From Nodularia sp. (in: cyanobacteria) (GTDB lineage: Bacteria; Cyanobacteriota; Cyanobacteriia; Cyanobacteriales; Nostocaceae), in contig REBL01000155.1 of the NCBI GenBank assembly GCA_007692755.1, positions 1 to 51,616 on the forward strand: a stretch of 51,616 nt of DNA, given 5' to 3'. Every line of letters begins with the position of its first letter. Within the stretch, counting starts at the first letter, position 1. Position numbers and translations under genes: made by a program. The notes under the pieces were generated by a model, which was not told the DNA's origin, searched no databases, and was given only the letters and a program-made list of their open reading frames with translations. This document shows positions 34,755 to 41,826 of this stretch, in pieces.

Positions 34755-37616
34755 CTACTGAAGAATCCTCCCGACAGCACAAACAACACGAAAACCAAGA
34801 CCGTCGGCGATGATGCCGCGCTCCGCCCAAGGATAGGTATCGCGAGACGCAGAACGGCAGTCTTCAGGATCGTAGAACCAGGAACCGCCCCGCAGTAAGG
34901 CTTTTCCTTGCTTTTCAGAAAGGTTATTATTATTATCGAACCACGCACTACCATTTACTGGCGCTCCTTCATAATTATTGTGCCAATCGTCAAGACACCA
35001 TTCCCATACATTTCCGTGCATATCGTACAATCCAAAGTTGTTAGCTGCGTTAAAACTGCCCACAGGTGTAGTCTCCTCTCTATAGGTTCCTTTTACACCC
35101 CTGCCATAAATGGAGGTAGCATTATAGTTAGCTAATTCTGATGTAATTGTCTCACCAAAATGAAATGGGCTAGTAGTTCCAGCACGACACGCATATTCCC
35201 ATTCTGCTTCACTAGGTAGGCGGTACTGCCTTTTTGTATGGGCAGTCAGACGCTGACAAAACTCAACTGCATCATACCAAGAGACTCGCTCTACAGGTCT
35301 ATTTACACCCTTAAATTTAGAAGGGTCAGGCTTGAGTTCTCGGTTAACTTGCGGCAAAGATGCCACTGCTTGCCACTGAGCTTGTGTTACTGTGTATTTG
35401 CCCATGAAGAAGGCTGGAACAGTTACTTCGTGTTGAGGACTTTCACGACTTGAACGCTGCGGTTCCCCTTTTGGCGAACCCATAATAAAATTGCCTTCAG
35501 AGATAGACACCATTTCTAGTTGAACACCATTTACATCTTCAATAAAACAATTGGCTGTTTGACGACTACGACGAATATCTATTAGAGAATTATTTGCTTG
35601 GCTTTGAATAACATTATTGAAATTTCTTTTCTTGACTTTGTGAACTAAAGCTTTTGATAAAATTTTCCATAATTTACCTGCAACATCCTTTAGTTCTTGT
35701 GTAGAGTAATTTGATGATGCTGCGATTTGCTCATAAGTTCGATTTAATATTGTTTCTAGTATAATTAGCTTTTCAATTTCATTCAGGTGCTTTTCTGTCT
35801 GGTAAAATACTAAATTATCAGCAACTTCTATAAGATTAGTTATATTAGATTCGTTGATTCCTGTAATGGTTGCAACTTCAAAATCACAAGATTGCAAGTT
35901 GTAATTTACATCATCCTCAACAGAAATATTTACAACTTCAAATAAACAAGTTTGGAACTCAAAATTAGGTGCTGGTGAAGTCTCAGAAAAAATCGAATAT
36001 TCTTTGTCTAATTGTTCTACTAAATCAGCATAGTCTTCACCTAATTGACGCAATACCTGCCTAGCAACTTCAGCAAAGGGAATCACTTCTTGTTTAGTGC
36101 GGCTATCCCAATTGGGATTTAAAACTAGTAAAGCTGCAAAGTTTTTGATTTTTAACCCTATCTTCTCAGCTATATATTGAGAAAGTGTTTCCAGTACATC
36201 TTCAACTTCTGTAATTCTGACAGAACGCAACAAAATTTCCCGCACTCCATCGACAAATTTATATTGCCAGCATTCTGTTTGAGTCTGTTGATTACCTGGA
36301 ACTAATTGGAGTAATCCACTCATGAAAATTTCAGCTAAATGAATTTGCTGAGATTCTTCTGGCAAGAAGAGTTGATGTTGGATGAGATTAATCACAGGTA
36401 AACTCACAGGTGCAGAGGCCATGAACCCTGCTAATCTTCTCGCCAGAGGGGAAGCTGTCGCATAAAAACGTTTGACTAATAATTCGGGGTTTGATGGCGG
36501 TTGCGGAGTTGAAGGTTCTGGGAGAAGCTGTCGCCAATTTTGCTGAAACAGCACACCTAGCATTTGAACGCTACCTGCTCCCGCTACAACTTTTGCCCAC
36601 TCTGTTAAAGATTCCGGCTCTAGTGTTATGACAGGGAATTGCAGCGCCATTTTTGGTTTTTCTTCTAGCCAAATGGGTAAACCACTGACAATTAATTTGG
36701 AATTAAGAACACCAGGAGCTACTGTACTCAACTGTACTGAGTTTCCTAAACCTAATACTGTCCGTTCCCATAGTTGTTCAGGCAACAATTGCAGCACTGC
36801 AACGGGAATGTGTTTTCCCCAACTTTCTAATAATCTGTGTATTTCTCCTTGCCACCACACTGGTGAAATACAATCACTAATTAGCAATATTAAGCGTCTA
36901 CCTGTAGCATCTAATAGCTCCTTGGGACTGCGGGAACGTTCTCTTCCCGTAACTTTTTGCTTTTTAGGAAAAATCTTGGGTGTTCCATCTATTTTGGTTT
37001 GTAGACTCCAAGTATAAACATTCCTAAATGCTCCATGCCGTTCCATTAATTTTTGGAATTCTGCAATGGTTTCTTCCCAAACAACTGTTGTGCTAGTTTC
37101 TTCTACTACCAGCACTAACTCTAACCACCGTTCCCGTGCAGGTTGCAAAACAGGTGCATAAACCTGATATTCTGCAATTTGTCGAGCTGTCCTTTCTTCA
37201 TCCAAAACTAATTTTGTTCGAGATTGCACTTTTCTCATTAGTGGACGAATTGCTCTAGCCAAAGCCAAGGAATTTCTGAGAGCAGATACGGCAGGAGCTT
37301 TAAAGGGCAGTCTTTCTGGTATAGGTGATGATTCTTCAGAAACATCAGACTCAGGAATTAAATCGGACGGGTAAGCAGGAACTGTAGGCTCTTTTTGAGG
37401 AGGAGTAGAAAGTGAAGATTGATTTGGTGTAATGTTTGCTGAAATAGGTGATATGGATGTTAAAGGTGGAGTAGATTTTTCAGACAGTTGCTCAGTTTGT
37501 CTAGGCTGAGGATCAGCTTTTTGCATCTGGTTCGCTAACCAGAGAATATCAGCAATTTCTTCTGCATTCAGTTCTAGTCCAGCTTGTTTCAGGGTTACAA
37601 TCAGGTCTGTAATCAT
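34755..37616 (-). CDS. vWA-like (SAV_2336-type) conflict protein with HTH and C-terminal FGE fold
   Basis: 953 residues. Regions in order: short helical N-terminus (1-35); Pro/Ser-rich linker (40-105); SAV_2336-type von Willebrand A-like domain (about 160-330, with RERWLELVLVVEETSTTVVW and LILLISDCISPVWW); a long helical middle; an HTH-like module at about 610-672 (EIEKLIILETILNRTYEQIA, then SSNYSTQELKDVAGKLWKIL) of the kind that fronts many cyanobacterial NB-ARC/WD40 signalling proteins; and an FGE-sulfatase/C-lectin fold (684-953). The usual metal-site DxS of vWA domains is not evident (VEETS). Its start overlaps the MoxR gene stop by 4 nt. It is probably the sensor or effector of the ternary vWA-MoxR-VMAP system. 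Confidence 0.85.
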   Translation of the reverse strand: MITDLIVTLKQAGLELNAEEIADILWLANQMQKADPQPRQTEQLSEKSTPPLTSISPISANITPNQSSLSTPPQKEPTVPAYPSDLIPESDVSEESSPIPERLPFKAPAVSALRNSLALARAIRPLMRKVQSRTKLVLDEERTARQIAEYQVYAPVLQPARERWLELVLVVEETSTTVVWEETIAEFQKLMERHGAFRNVYTWSLQTKIDGTPKIFPKKQKVTGRERSRSPKELLDATGRRLILLISDCISPVWWQGEIHRLLESWGKHIPVAVLQLLPEQLWERTVLGLGNSVQLSTVAPGVLNSKLIVSGLPIWLEEKPKMALQFPVITLEPESLTEWAKVVAGAGSVQMLGVLFQQNWRQLLPEPSTPQPPSNPELLVKRFYATASPLARRLAGFMASAPVSLPVINLIQHQLFLPEESQQIHLAEIFMSGLLQLVPGNQQTQTECWQYKFVDGVREILLRSVRITEVEDVLETLSQYIAEKIGLKIKNFAALLVLNPNWDSRTKQEVIPFAEVARQVLRQLGEDYADLVEQLDKEYSIFSETSPAPNFEFQTCLFEVVNISVEDDVNYNLQSCDFEVATITGINESNITNLIEVADNLVFYQTEKHLNEIEKLIILETILNRTYEQIAASSNYSTQELKDVAGKLWKILSKALVHKVKKRNFNNVIQSQANNSLIDIRRSRQTANCFIEDVNGVQLEMVSISEGNFIMGSPKGEPQRSSRESPQHEVTVPAFFMGKYTVTQAQWQAVASLPQVNRELKPDPSKFKGVNRPVERVSWYDAVEFCQRLTAHTKRQYRLPSEAEWEYACRAGTTSPFHFGETITSELANYNATSIYGRGVKGTYREETTPVGSFNAANNFGLYDMHGNVWEWCLDDWHNNYEGAPVNGSAWFDNNNNLSEKQGKALLRGGSWFYDPEDCRSASRDTYPWAERGIIADGLGFRVVCAVGRILQ
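34796..34878 (-). other. Putative DGR-type variable region in the 953-residue protein
   Basis: Coding strand between RGGSW and GFRVV: TTC TAC GAT CCT GAA GAC, constant TGCCGTTCTGCGTCTCG, then GAT ACC TAT CCT TGG and more. It is six bases longer than the equivalent in the neighbouring FGE gene and differs at most codons, while the flanks (GGTTTTCGTGTTGT and CGGTTCCTGG) are the same. This is consistent with retroelement-driven variation. Confidence 0.55.
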
Positions 37617-38623
37617 GAATCCTCTGAGCTATCTAAAGACTTAAATATCTGCTCAATTAGTTTTTCCCTAGTATCGCCTTTGGCAAAATTTTCCCTAGTT
37701 ACCAAATAGACTGCATTTAGCAGTTGGTCGGTGGCTAACTCTTTATTTTGGCGTTTTTCGAGAAATTGAGTAATCAAACTATTTGCTTGTTTCTGTAGAC
37801 TATTAGTTTGTTTAGTCGAGTCTTGCTCATTGCTAAGATGTGCGATCACAATGCGTTTTAATTCTTCACTGTTAGGTTCTCGAATAGTCAATCGCAAACA
37901 ACGCCGCAAAAATGGCGGGGGAAAATCTCTTTCACCATTACTGGTTAAAATCACAAATGGAAAGGTTGTACAACGAATCCGCCCTTCTTTGATTTTTACT
38001 TTTACATCAGTATGTGCTGTCTGCACTTCTACTTCCTTTAATTTACCAGCAATCCGCCTCAGTTCGGGAATTTCAAACTCTCCTTCTTCAAATATATGTA
38101 GTAAATCGTTAGGCAAATCAATATCGCTTTTATCAATTTCATCAATTAATAACACCCTTGGCTTATCAGAAGGAAGTAAAGCTGTTCCCAATGGACCAAG
38201 ATCAATATATTTACCAATTTCCTGCAAATTATCTTTATCTTTATCTTTATCTTTATCTTTATCTTTTGCGTCTTGTAATCGTCCGATTGCATCGTATCGA
38301 TACAGCCCATCATTCAGAGTAGTACGAGTTGTGATTGACCAGTGTAATACTTCTCCCAAATTCAGTTCATGAGCAACTGCATAGGCTAGTGATGTTTTAC
38401 CCGTTCCCGGTTTACCAGTTACTAATAAAGGTCGCCGTAAATATAAAGCGGCGTTGACTAGCTCAATCTCTTCAGGACGTGCTTGAAACGTTTCACCCCG
38501 TCTTGGATTTTTTGCACTCTCACCATCAGCATCGCTGCTGAATTTTCGCCAACTTGGTGGTTCTGGAAGTTTCCAATCATCATATTGCTTTCCATCTCCC
38601 TTAAATACTTTCCAGTCATTCAT
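37613..38623 (-). CDS. MoxR-type AAA+ ATPase of the VMAP conflict system
   Basis: 336 residues. Walker A TGKPGTGKTSLAY (about 69-81), Walker B PRVLLIDEIDKSD (about 155-167), sensor-1 FVILTSNGERDFPPPFLRRC with the arginine finger pair, and sensor-2-like C-terminal helices. MoxR ATPases remodel vWA-domain partners; here the vWA-like gene overlaps this one by 4 nt (ATGA). An unusual insert of six Lys-Asp pairs (120-131) sits between the first beta strands and Walker B and is encoded by a perfect six-fold hexanucleotide repeat. The VMAP gene ends 3 nt upstream. All are on one strand and translationally coupled. Confidence 0.92.
   Translation of the reverse strand: MNDWKVFKGDGKQYDDWKLPEPPSWRKFSSDADGESAKNPRRGETFQARPEEIELVNAALYLRRPLLVTGKPGTGKTSLAYAVAHELNLGEVLHWSITTRTTLNDGLYRYDAIGRLQDAKDKDKDKDKDKDNLQEIGKYIDLGPLGTALLPSDKPRVLLIDEIDKSDIDLPNDLLHIFEEGEFEIPELRRIAGKLKEVEVQTAHTDVKVKIKEGRIRCTTFPFVILTSNGERDFPPPFLRRCLRLTIREPNSEELKRIVIAHLSNEQDSTKQTNSLQKQANSLITQFLEKRQNKELATDQLLNAVYLVTRENFAKGDTREKLIEQIFKSLDSSEDS
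38231..38266. repeat. Hexanucleotide tandem repeat, six perfect ATCTTT units
   Basis: 36 nt, perfect (AAAGAT on the coding strand), giving Lys-Asp six times in the MoxR ATPase. Units of six bases change length without breaking the frame, so strains may differ in the number of KD pairs. Confidence 0.9.
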
Positions 38624-38626
38624 AAT

Positions 38627-39979
38627 TTAAGACGCAGATTGTGGTGTTGAATAAAAGTAGCCCGCATCAGGAGTCAGGCGTTCCGGGTCTTCCCAAACTA
38701 ATGAAATATGATGTCCTATATGATCATTGTGACTTTCTGGAGCATCAAGACGTTGTTCTTTAACTCTATCAGGAAGTTCCTGAATACAACAGTCTAGTAA
38801 CGAATTGATTGCAGATTGCTGAGTTAAGTTTTGATTCTCTAGCTCTTTTCTTAGCCAGAGTGCAATGGGAGTAGCAGTAATTAAAATATACGAAAAAATT
38901 GTTTCTATACTAGTAGACTTGGGAATATTTATGAGGATAATACCATTTGCTGTATCTAGTTTTTTGCGAATAACTTCTTGGCTATGATTTCCTGATACTA
39001 ATCCTTGTTTGCATTGTGAATTATATACCTGCTTAACTGTTTGCCACTTATTAAACCATATTCCTTTATAGGGATAATTCCTTTGCAGGCGCTCATTCGC
39101 ACGCACAACAACTTTATATTTTTTACCAATGCTTTCTGCTGTGCCAAATTCTACTCTTATAAAAGAATCGACTGTATGATTAAGTAGTTTATAGGGCAGA
39201 AAAAATTCTACAGTTAATTTTCCAAGAAACTCAGAGCTAATGTCTTCTAATAATAAATCGACTATTTTTGGTATATTCTGAAGTGTAAAAGTTTTTTGGG
39301 ATAATTTAGATACAGATACTTGTTTAAATCCATCGCCTACTTCCGGTTTATAATGGCGAATATCGGGAATTAGCCAAGCATAGATATAGAATCTATCTAA
39401 CTTATCTGTTTTGGGTTTCACTTGAATCAATAGATATGATTTAGTTTCTTGATTATCCAAATTATCATCTGATTGAATATCCCGTATTAGTTGGTCAAAA
39501 TTGTTAATATATTTTTTACCCCACTCCTGGAGTTCTTGAGACAATGATTGCGGCACTTGAGAATCAATAGATAAATATGCTACAAATTCCTCAATATAAG
39601 TAAATTTCTTATTGCCTTTTGGAATATCTTGTAAATTTTCTAGGATGTCTTCTAAAGTATCAGCCTGTTGAATAAACCCTTGAGGACAAGAAGCTTGATA
39701 AGCTTTTGTGATAGAAGATTTTGCTGTTTCATGCAAGGAAGTCAGAATTTGAATTAGAGTCTGTGGAATGAGAATAGATGGAGTGAGGCTGTTTAACTGA
39801 TTCTCAACATCTGTCATCTCTGCCTCTATTTCCTGAATTTGACGCTTCAGTGTGTCTTTGTCTCCATTATTTAATGTATTGTTTAATTGCTGATAAACTT
39901 GCTTGTATTTTTCTTCCAGATTATTTAAGTTTTCTTGAAGAATCTTTTTTTTCATTTGCTGGACTTTACTTTTTCCCAT
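38627..39979 (-). CDS. VMAP-type (vWA-MoxR-associated) conflict system protein
   Basis: 450 residues. The N-terminal coiled-coil/helical domain (about 14-67) resembles the C-terminus of the protease encoded just upstream (see findings). The C-terminal part matches the VMAP-C pattern: LTVEFFLPYKLLNHTVDSFI, YKVVVRANERLQRNYPYKGI, WFNKWQTV, and a conserved end with LWLRKELE and LVWEDPERLTPD. VMAP proteins are the central module of ternary systems with MoxR and vWA proteins, thought to link a sensing event to effector activation. The gene overlaps the protease gene by 14 nt and is followed 3 nt later by MoxR. Molecular activity unknown. Confidence 0.85.
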   Translation of the reverse strand: MGKSKVQQMKKKILQENLNNLEEKYKQVYQQLNNTLNNGDKDTLKRQIQEIEAEMTDVENQLNSLTPSILIPQTLIQILTSLHETAKSSITKAYQASCPQGFIQQADTLEDILENLQDIPKGNKKFTYIEEFVAYLSIDSQVPQSLSQELQEWGKKYINNFDQLIRDIQSDDNLDNQETKSYLLIQVKPKTDKLDRFYIYAWLIPDIRHYKPEVGDGFKQVSVSKLSQKTFTLQNIPKIVDLLLEDISSEFLGKLTVEFFLPYKLLNHTVDSFIRVEFGTAESIGKKYKVVVRANERLQRNYPYKGIWFNKWQTVKQVYNSQCKQGLVSGNHSQEVIRKKLDTANGIILINIPKSTSIETIFSYILITATPIALWLRKELENQNLTQQSAINSLLDCCIQELPDRVKEQRLDAPESHNDHIGHHISLVWEDPERLTPDAGYFYSTPQSAS

Positions 39980-40859
39980 GTTCTAATTCGTTAAGCTGTA
40001 ATTCAACATCATTCATCTCTTGTTCAATAGTCGTAAGCTGTCTTTGCAGATTATTACGACTCCCAGCGTTTTCTGTGTAGTTCAATTGGTTATATACTGC
40101 CTCAAAATCACTTGACAAAATTCCTAACCGTTTATTCAATTCTTTCGCTTTAATCGCTTGCACTCGACTCAAAGGTTGGGATAAACTTTTGGGTTGCTGC
40201 TGAACAGCTTGATTTAGCAAATTCCAGGTTTGCATTAGCACTTTTGTAGGAATCATAAATGCCGCTTTCACATCTTCACGCTTTCTTTCTGCGGCGATCG
40301 CCATGCCGACTACTCCCTGTAATGAGTCATCCCATACTGGAGCGCCACTAAATCCAGGTTCAATTTGATACCCTGGAACCCGAATACTTTCCATCTGTAT
40401 CCATCCAGTAGCCTGTACATCCCTCAGTTCCCCTGTAGCCCATACGCCATCATTATTTCCTTTGGGAAAGCCAAATATCCGAAATTTATGTTCCCAGTAA
40501 TCTGTGGCAGTTACAAGCTGTACAGGACTCACACCCTCTGGCGGAGCATCTTCTAAATACAATCCAGCGATATCTTCTCCAATTTGTGGTGGATTGACAG
40601 GCTGCCAAAACACTACTTTTGCTTTGAGTTTTTTTCCAGGCTCAATCAGGGGGAAATCAAGTTCTATAGTGTTAGATGGTTGTTCTTGAGTGTTGCTTAA
40701 AATTCCTAAAGCTTCCGCAATTACATGGGCGCAGGTAAGAAGATAGCGATCGCCAACTAAAAAACCAGCACCTATAACTGTTGTTGTGCCATTATCATAG
40801 GTACGGTAAATACGAGCGATCGCTGCCTTTAATATCTGCGAATAGCCTTCGTTTAACAT
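39966..40859 (-). CDS. Trypsin-like serine protease with C-terminal helical adaptor domain
   Basis: 297 residues, no signal peptide, so probably cytoplasmic. The chymotrypsin-fold triad is visible: His45 in LLTCAHVIAEAL, Asp96 in GEDIAGLYL, Ser171 in EPGFSGAPVWDD. The N-terminal strand GTTTVIGAGFLVGDRYLLTC is typical. After the protease domain a helical segment (about 240-293) holds VYNQLNYTEN and IEQEMNDVELQLNEL, homologous to the start of the VMAP protein. In these systems the protease is thought to act as an effector or to activate others by cleavage. It overlaps the VMAP gene by 14 nt; the Trypco1-type gene lies 13 nt upstream. Confidence 0.9.
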   Translation of the reverse strand: MLNEGYSQILKAAIARIYRTYDNGTTTVIGAGFLVGDRYLLTCAHVIAEALGILSNTQEQPSNTIELDFPLIEPGKKLKAKVVFWQPVNPPQIGEDIAGLYLEDAPPEGVSPVQLVTATDYWEHKFRIFGFPKGNNDGVWATGELRDVQATGWIQMESIRVPGYQIEPGFSGAPVWDDSLQGVVGMAIAAERKREDVKAAFMIPTKVLMQTWNLLNQAVQQQPKSLSQPLSRVQAIKAKELNKRLGILSSDFEAVYNQLNYTENAGSRNNLQRQLTTIEQEMNDVELQLNELEHGKK

Positions 40860-40872
40860 AGAATAAAAGACC

Positions 40873-41205
40873 CTAGTTTTTAGTCCACTTCACAGTAATC
40901 TCAAAATTAACTTCTCCACCAACAGAGGTTAAAATTGCACCTGCTTCGGCACTAAGCTTGACACCAAACTTAATTTCCATTTCTTCTGGACTTAATTCCT
41001 TAAACTTATTAGTAATACTTGCCACTGCTGGCTTAATCTTATCTATAGCGTCTTCAAAAGTTTTCGTAGCTTCAGCTATTTTCCGCCCCGATGGAAGAGC
41101 AACTCTGCCAATTGCTCCATTATCAGGTTCTTCTACTTCAACCAAAAATTTACTGCCATCTTCTAAAGAAAACTCGACAAGTTGTTTTTCCACTATTTTT
41201 GACAA
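40873..41205 (-). CDS. Trypsin-co-occurring domain 1 (CU044_2847-type) protein
   Basis: 110 residues. Pattern: a beta-rich N-terminus (LVEFSLEDGSKFLVEVEEPD), then a helix FEDAIDKIKPAVASITNKF, and a C-terminal ISPEEMEI-like segment LSPEEMEIKFGVKLSAEAGA followed by VGGEVNFEITVKW. This is the hallmark layout of the small family that occurs next to trypsin-like proteases in conflict systems. There is no ATG at the start; TTG 41205 is the most likely start, GTG 41193 the alternative. It is first in the operon, 13 nt before the protease gene. A regulatory role towards the protease is inference. Confidence 0.85.
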   Translation of the reverse strand: MSKIVEKQLVEFSLEDGSKFLVEVEEPDNGAIGRVALPSGRKIAEATKTFEDAIDKIKPAVASITNKFKELSPEEMEIKFGVKLSAEAGAILTSVGGEVNFEITVKWTKN

Positions 41206-41355
41206 ATAAGTTATTAGTGTTAATCTAGACTATTTTAACGAGGTTGTGTATCATTTACATCAGAACTTGACTGTTCTTCAGCCCTGGCAAAGCACAAGCT
41301 AAATGAAAGCTTTTCTAAAGTAAGTTCAGTATTTTCTCTAATATTTTAGGGTCAT
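41206..41355. promoter_or_regulatory. Region expected to hold the conflict operon promoter
   Basis: 150 nt between the first gene of the minus-strand operon and the eda-like repeat. It is AT-rich and non-coding. The only candidates for a minus-strand promoter are weak (-10-like AAAATAGT near 41230), so no site is claimed. Confidence 0.3.
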
Positions 41356-41437
41356 GAGTGGTCAATTATTTCCTGAAAAGCTGGTTAAACAAGGAAATTG
41401 GCAGGCGATCGCGTCTTAGGCAAATGAACTAATTCAG
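41356..41437 (+). repeat. Direct repeat, right copy: degenerate 3' end of eda
   Basis: 82 nt, 75 identical to 33629-33710, same orientation, no gaps. In the eda frame it reads LSGQLFPEKLVKQGNWQAIA, then S and a TAG where eda has CAG. The following codons (ANELIQRLNS, then stop at 41447-41449) still look like a natural aldolase end. It is a cut-off gene end, not a gene. Confidence 0.85.
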
Positions 41438-41594
41438 CGTTTAAATAGTTAAAACTCTGTGCTTTGAGCATTGGCTTTGCGTTAAACTAATATGAATTAA
41501 GGGCGACAACCAAGGTCTTCGTAAACAAATCCACTTTTAAATACCGCAGGGCTTGTGGCAAGGTTTAAACCTAAAGTCTGTGCAGCGAACATAA

Positions 41595-41750
41595 GACCAA
41601 AACTCCTTGAGAGTTGCCATTCACGGTGCTTACTGGCATAACAATTTTGGTACTCCAGTTAGTTGTGGTTGTACAAACTTGCCAGTTCCCCAAGCTCGCC
41701 AACTGTATAACTGGGCTTCAACGGGAACTTTAGTTGTAGTGCGTAAGTAA
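41595..41750 (+). pseudogene. Remnant of an L,D-transpeptidase (YkuD fold)
   Basis: A 51-codon stretch reads [20 protein letters not shown] followed by [20 protein letters not shown] and a stop. This is the catalytic end of an ErfK/YbiS/YcfS/YnhG-type L,D-transpeptidase, whose motif is HG...SHGC. The His of SHGC is Cys here, and the rest of the gene is missing: an in-frame TAA lies just upstream and there is no start. It is a decayed gene between the eda remnant and mtnD. A 31-codon minus-strand frame at 41497-41592 (ends FVYEDLGCRP) is open too, but cannot be judged. Confidence 0.7.
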
Positions 41751-41826
41751 TAACACCCCAATTAAACGAGTAAGGGCGCAAGTTTTTGTACCCTTACAAA
41801 TAAGTATTAATCGAGATTTAACAGTT

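Noticed and set aside
36628..37017. 129-codon plus-strand frame opposite the vWA-like gene
   Set aside because: Antisense of a well-supported coding region; no ribosome site and unlikely composition.
38231..38266. Possible CRISPR-like array
   Set aside because: Six-base units without spacers inside a coding frame; a simple tandem repeat.
37830..38372. 180-codon plus-strand frame opposite the MoxR gene
   Set aside because: It is the antisense reading of a clear AAA+ gene, with the KD repeat read as Leu-Ser repeats.
33744..41205. Complete diversity-generating retroelement
   Set aside because: No reverse transcriptase, accessory protein or template repeat exists in the window; only target-like regions are seen.
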